Assembly (NCBI RefSeq): GCF_000344175.1
Contig: NZ_ALWW01000005.1
Location: 31,586-95,585 of the forward strand
Direction of reading: 5' to 3'
Length of the DNA: 64,000 nucleotides
Origin: Listeria fleischmannii subsp. fleischmannii LU2006-1
GTDB taxonomy: Bacteria > Bacillota > Bacilli > Lactobacillales > Listeriaceae
Positions 1 through 8,927 of this stretch are shown in pieces. The position numbers and the translations under genes are program-made. Within the stretch, counting starts at the first letter, position 1. Every line of letters starts with the position of its first letter. Below the pieces are notes generated by a model, which was given only the letters and a program-made list of their open reading frames with translations, did no database searches and was not told the origin of the DNA.

Positions 1-1351
1 CCTTTTCCGAGCTCACTTTCAACCCGAATATTGCCTTTATGTGCGCGAATAATGGCGCGTGCGATAGCGAGTCCGATTCCTTGACCGCCTGAGATGGTTG
101 CCCGTGATAAATCCGTTCGATAGAGGCGGTTAAAAATATGCTCTTGTTCTTCTTTGGCGATACCTACGCCGGTATCCATCACTTTAATAATCACTTCCAA
201 ATCATTTTCAGTTACTTGAACAATCACTTTGCCAGATGGAGGGGTAAATTTGAGTGCGTTTGCTAATAAATTGGTGATGACCTGCCTCATTTTATCCTCG
301 TCAGCTACAAGTGAAATTTCTGGACTTATAACTTCCAAACTTATTTTTTTGGCTTCATATTGAGCTTCAAAATTGTCACGTATAGCGCATAACATATTTT
401 TTAAATGAAATGGGCGAAGATTTAAATTTTCAATATGACTTTCTAGTTCTGTGATTTTTTCAATATTACCAATTAAACGTGTGAGTCGGTCCACTTCCTC
501 GTAACAACTTTTTAAACGCTCTTTTGTAATGGGCCAAATGCCGTCATACATGGCTTCGATATGTGCTTTAATGGTTGTTAAAGGCGTTCTAAGTTCGTGG
601 GCAATATCCGATGTGAGCCGGTTCCTAAGCTCATTTTGCTTTCCTAGACGTTTTGAGAGCTCATTGATAGATAGAACCAGTTCATTGATTTCAATTGTTG
701 AACTTTCTGGTAGCATCGTTTCTAATTGATGGCCTTCCGCCAGTTCTTTCGTCTTTTCATTTAATTTCTCAAGCGGCTCACTTAAACGTTTTGACATCCA
801 AGTCACGATAAAAATTAAAAAACAAAAAAAGCAGAAATAGACACAACGATTAAATTCGTTTTCATATCCCGAATAAAAGCTAAATCATGTTTCGTATAAT
901 TTAACGGACCAATATAATGGATATCTAGCGTTGCAATTTCCGCATCTGTACTATCTCTCAGCTTAAATATCTTTGTCGCTTCTTCCGTTTCGCGTGGATT
1001 CATTTTTTTAAGCTTATCTTGTTCTTTCTGACTTTCTTTTTGTGCCGCTTCTGAAGGAGTAAAAATCACATTTCCCGTCACATCGAGCAAAATAAACCAT
1101 TGACCTTTAGAGGCAATGGACTCATTAATTTGCTCCAACCTTTTCGTATCCCAAGATTTCGTCTCTTCATTGTGTGCGAGCATCACACTATGCTCCGTTT
1201 GTTTTAACATCTCTCTTTGTTTTTCTAAAATATAGGTTTGAAAATGGGTGTTCATTAAAAAGAAGGTAATCAAACTAATCGACCCAATAATCAAAATCGA
1301 TAAGGCGGCGAAACCAAAAATGAGTTGTGTTTTTATGGTCCTCTTTTTCAT
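1..1351 (-). CDS. Two-component sensor histidine kinase, partial, frameshifted
   Basis: Membrane sensor kinase whose C-terminus is cut by the window edge. It has an N-terminal membrane segment (about residues 10-32), an extracytoplasmic sensor region, a second membrane segment, a HAMP linker, then an H-box (DIAHELRTPL), N-box (NLLANALKFTP) and G-boxes (DTGVGIA, GGQGIGLAIA). Its ATG overlaps the stop of the upstream response regulator by four bases (ATGA), so the two are translationally coupled. The frame breaks in the A7 run at 824-830; one extra A restores a continuous protein across the second membrane segment and HAMP. The ligand is unknown. Lying downstream of a multicopper oxidase suggests a copper or oxidative envelope signal, which is inference only. 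Confidence 0.9.
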
Positions 1352-2043
1352 TCCGCACACCCGAATCTATAACCCTTACCATGAATAGTTAAAATAAATT
1401 GAGGTTTTTTTGAATCCTTTTCGATTTTCTGACGTAAATTTTTAATATGCGAATCAATCGCTCGGTCTGAATTAAAAGAATCATAGCCGTAGAGCGACTC
1501 AATTAGAGTTTCTCGCGGAAAGAACTGTGTTGGACTTTCCGCAAGCGTGTAAAGTAAATCAAACTCTTTTTTGGTAAGGCAAACTTCTTTATCGTGTAAA
1601 AAAACTTGCCTAGAGTTCGGATAAATAATTAAGCTCCCTTCAGCAAACGATAATTTATACACATCCTTATTTCTTATGTTTCCACTGCGCCTTAAAACCG
1701 TTTCAACGCGCATCACTAATTCTTTGGGACTAAATGGCTTCACAATATAATCGTCCGCGCCAAGTTGCAAGCCATGAATAATAATATCTTGCTCCTTGGA
1801 TTTAGCCGTTAACATAATAATGGGCGTCTCATTACCACTTCCGCGAATTTCCTTACAAATATCAAGACCTGATTTATCAGGTAACATTAAATCTAAAATG
1901 AGTAAATCTGGCTGACTTAACGCAAACTTTCTTAGTGCCGCCTCGCCCGAATTCGCTCGAAATACCAAGTAGTCTTTTGCCACTAAATACGCCTCTACAA
2001 CATCAAGAATTTTCGGCTCATCATCGACAATGAGGATTTTCAT
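1348..2043 (-). CDS. OmpR/PhoB-family response regulator
   Basis: DNA-binding response regulator that would be phosphorylated by the kinase encoded immediately downstream. The receiver domain starts MKILIVDDEP, has the phospho-acceptor aspartate in LLILDLMLPD (near residue 52) and the conserved lysine in DYIVKPF. The C-terminal winged helix contains the recognition-helix region DRAIDSHIKNLRQKIE and ends in the typical GKGYRF. The start is placed at 2043 because it begins the receiver fold and is preceded by a GGGAAG ribosome binding site; the frame is open further upstream. It is part of a minus-strand run with the oxidase, the SHOCT protein and the kinase. Its regulon cannot be read from the sequence, although control of its own operon is likely. 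Confidence 0.93.
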   Translation of the reverse strand: MKILIVDDEPKILDVVEAYLVAKDYLVFRANSGEAALRKFALSQPDLLILDLMLPDKSGLDICKEIRGSGNETPIIMLTAKSKEQDIIIHGLQLGADDYIVKPFSPKELVMRVETVLRRSGNIRNKDVYKLSFAEGSLIIYPNSRQVFLHDKEVCLTKKEFDLLYTLAESPTQFFPRETLIESLYGYDSFNSDRAIDSHIKNLRQKIEKDSKKPQFILTIHGKGYRFGCAE

Positions 2044-2068
2044 TCTGAACACTTCCCACATGTATGAC

Positions 2069-2314
2069 TTATAAATATTTCTTTTTATGCAAGTATTCCT
2101 CTTCACTAATATGCCCGCGCATAAATTCATTTAATAAAACTTGCTCTGGGTCTTCTTCGTAAGATGTGATTTGTTCTGGTTTTTCGGCTTTATTTTTTAC
2201 CATCGCGTAGATAAGATAAAAAATCGCAATAAGAATAATTATCCAAAAAAAGGACATAAACATCATACCGCCCATTCCTCCTCCAAATAAGTTAAACCAA
2301 GAATTACCCATCAT
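2069..2314 (-). CDS. Small membrane protein with C-terminal SHOCT domain
   Basis: An 81-residue protein with a Gly/Met-rich N-terminus, one strongly hydrophobic membrane helix (about residues 17-38) and a charged tail. The last 25-30 residues (LLNEFMRGHISEEEYLHKK) match the SHOCT short C-terminal domain pattern, found on many small membrane proteins and thought to mediate oligomerisation. It lies between the multicopper oxidase gene (18 bp upstream) and the response regulator, consistent with one operon. The Met-rich stretch (GGGMGGMMFMS) could bind Cu(I), but this is a guess from composition. Function otherwise unknown. Confidence 0.75.
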   Translation of the reverse strand: MMGNSWFNLFGGGMGGMMFMSFFWIIILIAIFYLIYAMVKNKAEKPEQITSYEEDPEQVLLNEFMRGHISEEEYLHKKKYL

Positions 2315-2332
2315 AATCGTTATCTCTCCAAT

Positions 2333-3798
2333 CTAAATCACATTAATTTGCCCCATCATACCATTCTCTTCGTGCTCAAGATTATGACAATGATAGACAA
2401 AAAGACCTTTTTGAGTAAAACGAATTTTTACTTGAACCTTTTCATTTGGCGCAACTAAAACCGTATCTTTAAGTCCCCGTTCATTTTCCGTCACTTCTTT
2501 ACCATTCCGGCTAACAATTTGAAACTGCGTCCCGTGAATATGAAACGGGTGATTCATGCCCCCATCATATCATCCTGATTTGTTATTTCAAAGATCCGTT
2601 CCTCGCCCTGCTTGGCCACTTTATCAATTCGATTTTTATCAAATTTTTTTCCGTCTATCCTAACCATCGTCCCCATACCAGACAATTCGATTTTTTCTAC
2701 TTTATCCGTAGCTATTTCTTTTGTTACCTCTGGAGATTCTAGCTCTTCCGGAATTGGTGGCCCCAAAAGAAGTGAATCCGCAACTTTAAAAGTTAAAACG
2801 TTCGTATTACCATCTTTTAATTCAAGGGTTTCGCCTTTTTCTTTTGCAACATCTAAAATGATTTCGGAACGCTCACCAGGGGCTAATCGGATACTTTTTA
2901 GCGTAGCGGGCTTTTCTAAAAAACCACCATCTGTTGCAATTTGTGTAAAAGAAGTATCATTACTCATTTTTAGTTTGTATTCTCGTGCATTTGATCCGTT
3001 CAATAATCGTAACCTAATTTTATCATATTTTACTTCTATATACGGACGAATTGTTCCATTTATAACTAAATTTTCGCCTTGTGTGCCGTCACTATTTTGG
3101 TCCGTTTCATAGTCAAATTGATTATCTGCTGTAAAGTTTCTATCTTGTATGACAACTGGAAAGTCGTTTTTCCCATAATCACTTGGTAAGTCTTTACTTT
3201 TTTCGTTGTTATCTTCAATGTAAATGAGTCCTGCTAAGCCTTCGTAAACTTGTTTAGCGGTTTTTCCTTCTGGGTGCGGATGAAACCACAGTGTAGCTGC
3301 ATCTTGGGATACTTGAAAGTTCACACTTTTTTCGCTATTGGCTTGTACGATTTGATTTGGCCCTCCGTCTACATTATCTGGTACTACGAGCCCGTGCCAA
3401 TGAAAGCTTGTCTCTTCATCTAAACTATTTTTGGTTCGAAAAGTGACCTCTTCTCCTTTTTGCAAACGTATAACGGGACCAAGATAATTCCCATTATAGC
3501 CAAGCGTTCTTGTTTTTTCACCACTTTTAATTAATGCTTCACCGCTTTTTGCTTCAATATCGTAGATGGTTGTATTGTTCTCTTTTGAGCTTGGTGCTAA
3601 AATCTTAGGAAGTTCTAGCGGCTTTAGTTTTTCACCTTTATCCTCTTTTAACACCAAAACCTCATCCTGGGTCCCCATATCCATATTCCGATGCTCATTT
3701 GGTGTCATTCCTCTATTAATTAGCCAAAGCCCAATCATAGCAATGCTTATCAAAAGCAAAATACCAATTAGAATACTTAACCATATACTTTTTTTCAA
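2333..3798 (-). CDS. Multicopper oxidase, membrane-anchored, frameshifted
   Basis: Copper-dependent oxidase of the CueO/CotA/laccase superfamily, likely acting outside the membrane on Cu(I) or other metal or phenolic substrates. It starts with an N-terminal signal or anchor helix. Copper-ligand motifs appear in the family order: HWHG and WFHPHPEG in the first cupredoxin domain, then HPFHIHG and HCHNLEHEENGMM in the last. The reading frame breaks in the C5 run at 2559-2563, between the DDMMG segment and MNHPFHIHG; one more C restores a 488-residue protein with all four motifs. The TTG start at 3798 is chosen for its AAAGGAGG site. A 16-bp inverted repeat lies just upstream. Copper tolerance is the most likely role. 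Confidence 0.88.
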
Positions 3799-3838
3799 AC
3801 TCCTACCTCCTTTACACCATAAGCGTAGCAAATTTCTA

Positions 3839-3884
3839 TGTAGAAAATATGGAGGACTTTTTTTATTTCTCCATATTTTCTACA
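3839..3884. repeat. Perfect 16-bp inverted repeat upstream of the multicopper oxidase
   Basis: The arms TGTAGAAAATATGGAG and CTCCATATTTTCTACA are exact reverse complements separated by a 14-base AT-rich loop. It lies 41 bp upstream of the oxidase start codon. No U-tract follows on the minus strand, so it does not look like a terminator. In the oxidase transcript it would form a stable hairpin close to the ribosome binding site; as DNA it could be an operator. Confidence 0.6.
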
Positions 3885-3993
3885 CCCTCACATGTTAAGC
3901 TAAGGATGTAGTAAACAATGTTCGCTCGTTTGCTACCCCACCTAGTTAACCAAAAAAGTGTTTTGGCCTTAAACACTTTTTTGGTTTTTTTTT
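3885..3993 (+). ncRNA. Candidate small RNA ending in a strong terminator
   Basis: On the plus strand there is a hairpin with 9-bp stem (3908-3916 with 3928-3936, one G-U pair), a C-rich single-stranded stretch (CCCCACCTAGTTAACC) and a strong intrinsic terminator, with no open reading frame feeding the terminator from upstream on that strand. This stem, unpaired C-rich region and terminator order is typical of Listeria regulatory RNAs. I could not identify a convincing promoter, so the 5' end is a guess. The terminator might instead serve only to block read-through. Confidence 0.3.
3950..3993 (+). terminator. Strong intrinsic terminator with no obvious gene upstream on its strand
   Basis: Perfect 14-bp stem CCAAAAAAGTGTTT / AAACACTTTTTTGG with a 7-base loop, followed by nine T residues on the plus strand. 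All annotated genes to the left are on the minus strand. Confidence 0.85.
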
Positions 3994-3995
3994 AC

Positions 3996-4039
3996 AAAAA
4001 AAATCTCGGCATCCGCTCATACGAATTCCGAGATTTTTT
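3996..4039 (-). terminator. Terminator of crtM
   Basis: Stem AAATCTCGG / CCGAGATTT around an 18-base loop, lying 14 bases past the crtM stop, with a T-run on the minus strand. Confidence 0.75.
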
Positions 4040-4052
4040 GGTTTGCTTAAAA

Positions 4053-4905
4053 TTAAATCATTTTTTGAATTTCATTTAATATTTTTCTTTTCTTGAGTTT
4101 ACCAACTTGTATTCGTCGTTCGAGCGTATAGTGATTGGTTCGTACTTCTTCAATAATTTCCCCGTAAACTTTTGCAGCTAGCATAATCACAAATCGACTA
4201 TCCTCATCAAATAAATCAATATCTAAAAGCGCCTTTTGGTATAAGGCGTTTGCTTTTTTGGCATAAAATTCCCACAATCGAATATAATTTTCATTTTCGC
4301 CCCCGTGAAAAACGGTATATAAATTGACATCAAATGTTGCCATTTTTTCTTTACTAAAATAAATACGCCCTTCTAAAAAGTCCTCTCCTACATCACGAAG
4401 AATATTTGTAAGTTGCATCGCTTGTCCAAGGGCGATTGCGGCACTTTTAGCTTGCTTTTTATTTTTCGTTGCTAAAATGGGGAGTAGCATTTCCCCGACT
4501 GTTCCTGCTGCACCGTAACAATAAGCCATCAGGGATTCATCTGTTTCTGGTTGCTTAAAACTTAAGTCACCCTTCACCGTTTCAATTAAAGCTAAAAAAG
4601 GGGTTTTTTCAAAAGAATAATTTTTAAAAGTGTCGATTAGTGCGCATTCAACCCGTTTATCTACTTGTGTGCTGTTTTTTTTGTTTTCGAATAAAGTGGT
4701 AATCATCGTTTTGTAAGCAAGTAGTTTTTCCTCATCTTGTTCTAAATCTATGCTATCATCCACTTGTCGGCAAAATGCATAAATAGCCCAGACGGCTTGC
4801 CTTTTTTTCAAGTGGCAATTGATTGAAGGCGAAACTAAAACTTTTTGAATAATTTTTCATAATCGTATAGCAGTAATTATAGGCTTCTTGGACAGAATGG
4901 CTCAT
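4053..4905 (-). CDS. crtM: Dehydrosqualene (4,4'-diapophytoene) synthase, frameshifted
   Basis: Squalene/phytoene synthase-family enzyme that condenses two farnesyl diphosphates head-to-head, the first step of C30 carotenoid synthesis. Both Asp-rich substrate-binding motifs are visible: CRQVDDSID near the N-terminus and RDVGEDFLEGR in the middle. The gene starts at 4905 (MSHSVQEAYNYCY) behind a strong AAGGAGGAG site. A T7 run at 4802-4808 has one base too many and breaks the frame between the N-terminal SKSFSFAF segment and the first motif; removing one base gives 283 residues, the usual length. It diverges from crtN across a 160-bp control region. The choice of C30 rather than C40 rests on the pairing with a CrtN-type desaturase. 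Confidence 0.9.
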
Positions 4906-4930
4906 TGTAGCTCCTCCTTAAGCTTATCAC

Positions 4931-4959
4931 TTGATAAATAGAATCGTAAAAAATATAAT
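4931..4959 (+). promoter_or_regulatory. Sigma-A promoter for crtN
   Basis: TTGATA (4931-4936), a 17-base spacer and a perfect TATAAT (4954-4959), facing crtN. It leaves an untranslated leader of about 100 bases. The inverted repeat at 4958-4973 overlaps the last bases of the -10 element and the expected start of transcription. Confidence 0.75.
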
Positions 4960-4973
4960 GGTTTCACAACCAT
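4958..4973. promoter_or_regulatory. Candidate shared operator between crtM and crtN
   Basis: Inverted repeat ATGGTT-TCAC-AACCAT. It overlaps the crtN -10/+1 region and sits just downstream of the expected crtM transcription start, so one repressor bound here could block both promoters. No candidate regulator gene lies beside it. Confidence 0.45.
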
Positions 4974-4989
4974 ATTACTCTTTAACCTG

Positions 4990-5018
4990 ATTATATAGAT
5001 TTAAAACGTTATTTTCAA
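4990..5018 (-). promoter_or_regulatory. Sigma-A promoter for crtM
   Basis: On the minus strand TTGAAA (5013-5018), a 17-base spacer and a perfect TATAAT (4990-4995), facing crtM. It is back to back with the crtN promoter. Confidence 0.75.
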
Positions 5019-5065
5019 AAAGTTGAGCTTATTTACATAAAAGAAATGAGGAAAAGAGGTATAAA

Positions 5066-6561
5066 ATGAAAAATATTGCGATTATCGGAGCAGGCGTGAC
5101 GGGTTTAGCAGCGGCTATTAGGCTAGCGGCAAAAGGGCATAAGGTGACGATTTTTGAAAAATCCAGTCAAGTTGGTGGGCGAATGAATCAATTTCAAAAG
5201 GATGGCTTTACTTTTGATATGGGGCCAACCATTGTGATGATGCCTGAAGTGTACCGGGAGGTTTTTCAAGCAGCCGGTCGAAGCTTGGAAGACTATATGG
5301 AAATGACCCAACTGCCTTCGATTTATGACGTTTATTTCCCAAATGAGGATAAATTGACTATTCCAACTGATTTGGCGGCTCTTCAAACGCTTTTAGAAAA
5401 AATCGAGCCTGGAACGACAGCCGGGTTTTTAAAATTTTTAGCCGATGTCTATAAACGCTATGAAATTGCGAGAAAGCACTTTTTAGAACGTAGTTTTCGT
5501 AAACCGAGCGATTTTTATAATCCATATACCTTATTTCAAGGTTTGCGGTTAAAAACCTTCGATAGCGCTGACCATTTAATTAAAAAGTATGTTTCAAACG
5601 AGAAGGTGCAAAAATTGCTGGCTTTTCAAACTTTATATATCGGAATCGACCCCAAACAAGGCCCATCTCTTTATTCCATTATCCCCATGATTGAAATGGT
5701 ATTTGGCGTACATTACATAAAGGGCGGCATGTATAGTATGGCTAGTGGTCTTGAAAAACTGGCAAGGGAACTTGACGTTACCATTCATACAAATACCCCA
5801 GTCGAAAAAATTATCACGGATGAACAATCCAAAACGGCCATTGGAATAGAAACGACTGAAACGCACCTTTTTGACCAAATTCTCTGTACGGCGGACTTTC
5901 CTTATGCCGCCCTTCACCTTGTCCCAACTCTAAAAAAATATCCGCAACAAAAAATTGAATCGATGGATTATTCCTGCTCGGCTTTTTTACTTTATTTAGG
6001 ACTTGACCGTGATTTAAAAGAGGACCTATCCATCCATAATGTCCTCTTCTCTCGTGATTTTGAACAAAATATTCAAGAGATTTTTGATGGCACCGTTTCT
6101 ACCGACCCGTCACTTTACCTTTATGCGCCTTCTGTTATCGATCACGATTTAGCCCCGGAAAATCAAACGGGACTTTATGTGCTCATGCCCGTTCCAGAAT
6201 TAAAGACACTAAATATTGACTGGGAAGACCCTTCTTTTATTCAAAAAGTCAAACAACAAATTTATCAAAAACTAGCTGAGATCCCGGCCTTAGAAAACAT
6301 CACGGAAGCCATTATTTCAGAAACCATTTTTACGCCAAAAGATTTCGAACATAACTACAACGCCCAGTTCGGCGCCGCTTTCGGTCTCCGCCCAACCTTA
6401 AAACAAAGTAACTACTACCGCCCTCAAAATGTAAGCAGCGACTATAAAACCTCTATTTCGCAGGCGCTAGCACGCACCCCGGCGCTGGTGTACCAATCGT
6501 TTTAACAAGCGCAAAAATAACGACTGAAGAGATGTTACGAGATATTCAAGATTTGGGATAA
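5066..6561 (+). CDS. crtN: Dehydrosqualene desaturase (CrtN-type carotenoid desaturase), frameshifted
   Basis: FAD-dependent phytoene-desaturase-family enzyme that introduces double bonds into 4,4'-diapophytoene to give yellow 4,4'-diaponeurosporene. The N-terminal dinucleotide-binding motif IGAGVTGLAAAIRLA is clear. The family C-terminus, LYFAGASTHPGAGVPIVLTSAK, is present only after a frame change in the A4 run at 6446-6449, where one A is missing; the corrected protein has 498 residues, as expected. Its substrate is supplied by the divergent crtM. No crtP, crtQ or crtO genes follow, so the pathway encoded here would stop at diaponeurosporene unless later genes lie elsewhere. Confidence 0.92.
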
Positions 6562-6571
6562 AAATGCATGT

Positions 6572-6606
6572 AAAAAACCGTAAATGCTTATTCGTTTACG
6601 GTTTTG
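6572..6606. terminator. Bidirectional terminator after crtN and the T7SS cassette
   Basis: Stem AAAACCGTAAA / TTTACGGTTTT with a 10-base loop, lying between the converging ends of crtN and the minus-strand lipase cassette. Confidence 0.8.
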
Positions 6607-6634
6607 CCTTATTCATTTGAATGCCAACTTCCAG

Positions 6635-6898
6635 TTAAAAATTCGTCAAAACATCTTCTTGTTTTTCGAGCACTTGAGTGACTTTTTGACCAAACTGCCC
6701 TTTTATAGCCTCTTGTAAGTGATGGTTTGACTTTAAAACTGATTTTTTCGCCTCTTTGATTTCTTCTTTACCTTTCTGTTGAACTTTTTTATCCAACACC
6801 GTCAAAGCTTGCTTGTTAGCCATGCCAATCGTTTGAATTTGCACTTTTTGATTATTTTTCTGAAGTTCTTTTAGTAAACTTTCTAAAGCCTCAAGCAA
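6635..6898 (-). CDS. Small helical protein, putative second partner of a T7SS lipase toxin (Tla/Lap-like)
   Basis: An 87-residue, Lys/Gln/Glu-rich protein predicted to be almost entirely helical, without signal peptide or membrane segment. It is the last gene of the lipase cassette, starting with TTG behind a GAGGTG site 11 bases after the preceding small gene. In type VIIb secretion, LXG-type and TslA-type toxins travel with two WXG100-like helical partners; size, predicted fold and gene position fit that role. I could not see a WXG motif, so the assignment rests on context and the call is tentative. Confidence 0.55.
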   Translation of the reverse strand: MLEALESLLKELQKNNQKVQIQTIGMANKQALTVLDKKVQQKGKEEIKEAKKSVLKSNHHLQEAIKGQFGQKVTQVLEKQEDVLTNF

Positions 6899-6909
6899 TT
6901 TATTTCACC

Positions 6910-7227
6910 TCATTTGTTTCGTTCCAGTTGCTGTAATTCTTGACGAAAATGTTGCTCGTTTTGTTCCTCTTTTCGCCTTATGTCTTGCTTCTTTTTTTGA
7001 ATCTCTTCCTGATAAGCTTCCTCTAACCATTCAAGTTCCCTACGTGCCATCGCTAAAATTTCTGTAAAATCGCCTTCTTTATGCATAAGCTTATAAGAGA
7101 TAGCCTCATATGTTTTTTGTGTTTCTTCCTTTCCTTTCTGCTCAAAATGATAAAGATCTGCAGCTTGCTCTTCAAGAACTTGTCTTCTACGAAAATAGAG
7201 AGAGCGAATTTCTTCTTCTGTTTTCAA
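6910..7227 (-). CDS. Small coiled-coil protein, DUF3958-like, putative T7SS toxin partner (Tla/Lap-like)
   Basis: A 105-residue charged coiled-coil protein (KTEEEIRSLYFRRRQVLEEQ at the start, a KKKQDIRRKEEQNEQ stretch near the end) with no signal peptide. It resembles the DUF3958/Lap2 class of small proteins that bind the helical targeting domain of type VIIb toxins. It begins with TTG behind an AAAGGAG site, 16 bases after the lipase gene stop, and is followed at once by a second small helical gene. The family name is from memory of the pattern, not from a search. Confidence 0.6.
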   Translation of the reverse strand: MKTEEEIRSLYFRRRQVLEEQAADLYHFEQKGKEETQKTYEAISYKLMHKEGDFTEILAMARRELEWLEEAYQEEIQKKKQDIRRKEEQNEQHFRQELQQLERNK

Positions 7228-7243
7228 TAGTCCAATCTCCTTT

Positions 7244-8479
7244 TTATGCTAATTGCAATGCCAAATCACGATCTTTTTGCTTCAATGTTTCGATACTATT
7301 TTTGATATCTGCTGCTAAACGATCAAATGAATCTCCCATTTTTTTAACCTTATTGATTTTGCTCTGATAATCTTTACACGGTTCTATTACGAGTCTTTTT
7401 TCCGTACATCCCACACATTCTAATTCGTCCAAAATCTCACTTTCAGTTAATAAATCACCGCATTTTCTAGCTTCTTGTAGCGTTTCTTTCCAAATTTTTT
7501 CCGCATCAGCCATTCCGTCTTGATAAATCTTAATGACGAGAGCTGTGCTAATTTTAAATTCTGCAACGGCTGTTTCTATAATCGCTAAAGCATGGCTATC
7601 ATCTAAATAAATTTGTTCATTAGAAGAAATACCGCGACCACTCATTTGAAATTTTTTACGTAGTGCTAGAAGAGCAGATAATTTTGCAGTATATTCCATC
7701 ATTAAATAGCGTTCTGCTTGTTGTAAAATAGCTTTTTGATTATAGTCGTTATTTGGTATTTTTAGCTTTCCTTCTTTGTCAAAAGTCCAGTTACTTAATT
7801 GGTGGTAATCCACAGGGTTTAAATGTGTCCCCATTTCCATACTTACTGTAATGGCTGCACTTATATCATCTCCGCCAAAATTCCCAATAAGGTCCGCCCG
7901 ATTACGATAATTCGTTAGCATCCCCGGATTTTCCTCAACCCATTTTTTCGCCTTCTCTGATAAAATATTCGATGGATCAGGACCATTAAAACCTACATTA
8001 CGCCAGTGATTTTCAGCTGAAACGGTTAAAGCTAAAAATTCACCTAATGAATGCCCTGTTGTAGAAATCTTAGCATCGGGATATTTTGCTTTAATTTCAT
8101 TAGCAAATTTTTGCGCTGTCATCACTTGACCATCAATTTTAGAACCGGTATAAGGATGCGCCGGACTTTGTTCAAACATTTTATCACCTAAGACAACCGT
8201 CTGCAGATCCGTAGCCCGGTCTTTCGCATCCGCAAAATTTGTCCCCGCATACGCAATTACGATTTCTGTTGTATCGACTTTCCCATTTTTATCAACAGGC
8301 GCAACTGCCATGGCTTGCATTCCGTTTTCTGTGTGATTTTTGATTGTTAAAATTTTATATGTACTATCTTTATATACAAGTTTCTGTCCAGCTTTCATAT
8401 CAGGACTATAGCTTCCGTGCTTCGGATCTAACCAATATACTATGTCACTTAAACCTTTATATTGCTTATCAGTTATCAC
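7244..8479 (-). CDS. TslA-like type VII secretion lipase toxin (N-terminal lipase, C-terminal helical targeting domain)
   Basis: A 411-residue protein with an N-terminal alpha/beta-hydrolase lipase domain (about residues 1-235) and a C-terminal, helix-rich domain (about 240-411). The nucleophile elbow GHSLG places the catalytic serine at 144; Asp196 (NRADLIG) and His219 or His226 are likely triad partners, and AYAGT (76-80) resembles the class 3 lipase oxyanion loop. There is no signal peptide. This reversed order, toxin first and LXG-like targeting helices last, is that of staphylococcal TslA, a T7SSb phospholipase. The start overlaps the upstream DUF1433-like gene by one base, and two small helical genes follow, as in the tsl locus. 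A CxxC pair sits in the C-terminal domain. Lipid target and secretion are inferred. Confidence 0.75.
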   Translation of the reverse strand: MITDKQYKGLSDIVYWLDPKHGSYSPDMKAGQKLVYKDSTYKILTIKNHTENGMQAMAVAPVDKNGKVDTTEIVIAYAGTNFADAKDRATDLQTVVLGDKMFEQSPAHPYTGSKIDGQVMTAQKFANEIKAKYPDAKISTTGHSLGEFLALTVSAENHWRNVGFNGPDPSNILSEKAKKWVEENPGMLTNYRNRADLIGNFGGDDISAAITVSMEMGTHLNPVDYHQLSNWTFDKEGKLKIPNNDYNQKAILQQAERYLMMEYTAKLSALLALRKKFQMSGRGISSNEQIYLDDSHALAIIETAVAEFKISTALVIKIYQDGMADAEKIWKETLQEARKCGDLLTESEILDELECVGCTEKRLVIEPCKDYQSKINKVKKMGDSFDRLAADIKNSIETLKQKDRDLALQLA

Positions 8480-8863
8480 TAAATATCTTCCTCCATCCCA
8501 TCAGAAAATATTACTCTAACTTTAGACAATGTTTCCCCTTTTCTCTGCACATCCTCATCGACCAAACCATAAACGCCAAGCTCATTATCATTTTCTACAA
8601 ATCCATATGAAAACTCAGCTGATTTTCCTTCTTTATTTGACATTGTCACTACAATTCGATATGACCCAGTCATATTGTTATAATCTATTCTCTCAATCTT
8701 AACTTTCGCTATATCAGCAAAGGTTTTTTTTTAATACTTCAACAGATTGTTTTTCTATCTCTATCTTTTTTTGTTCTTTTCTGTTATCCATAAATAGTTT
8801 TCCCCCTATGCTGATTATAATGATGACCACAATAATAGAAATAATCATCCATACTTTTTTCAT
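8479..8863 (-). CDS. DUF1433-like membrane-anchored protein, probable immunity protein to the lipase toxin, frameshifted
   Basis: Begins MKKVWMIISIIVVIIIISIG, a single N-terminal membrane anchor without a lipobox cysteine, followed by a small extracytoplasmic domain with the pattern IDYNNMTGSYRIVVTMSNKEG. Staphylococcal TilA immunity proteins are DUF1433 proteins that neutralise TslA outside the membrane, and this gene is in the same position, coupled to the lipase start. The frame breaks in a T9 run at 8724-8732; T8 restores 127 residues, close to the 132-residue paralogue at 9319-9717. An RBS (GGAGGGACGAA) precedes the ATG at 8863. The DUF1433 assignment is by eye. Confidence 0.6.
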
Positions 8864-8927
8864 TTCGTCCCTCCAGCTTGTCTTGGCTAGTCAATCCATT
8901 ATAATAAATCCGTTTTATTATCGATTA

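Noticed and set aside
2612..3112. Plus-strand open frame of 166 codons inside the oxidase gene
   Set aside because: Fully antisense to a well-supported multicopper oxidase, without ribosome site or recognisable protein features.
7244..8479. Ordinary secreted class 3 lipase
   Set aside because: No signal peptide, a long C-terminal helical domain and flanking immunity-like and helical partner genes fit a T7SS toxin better.
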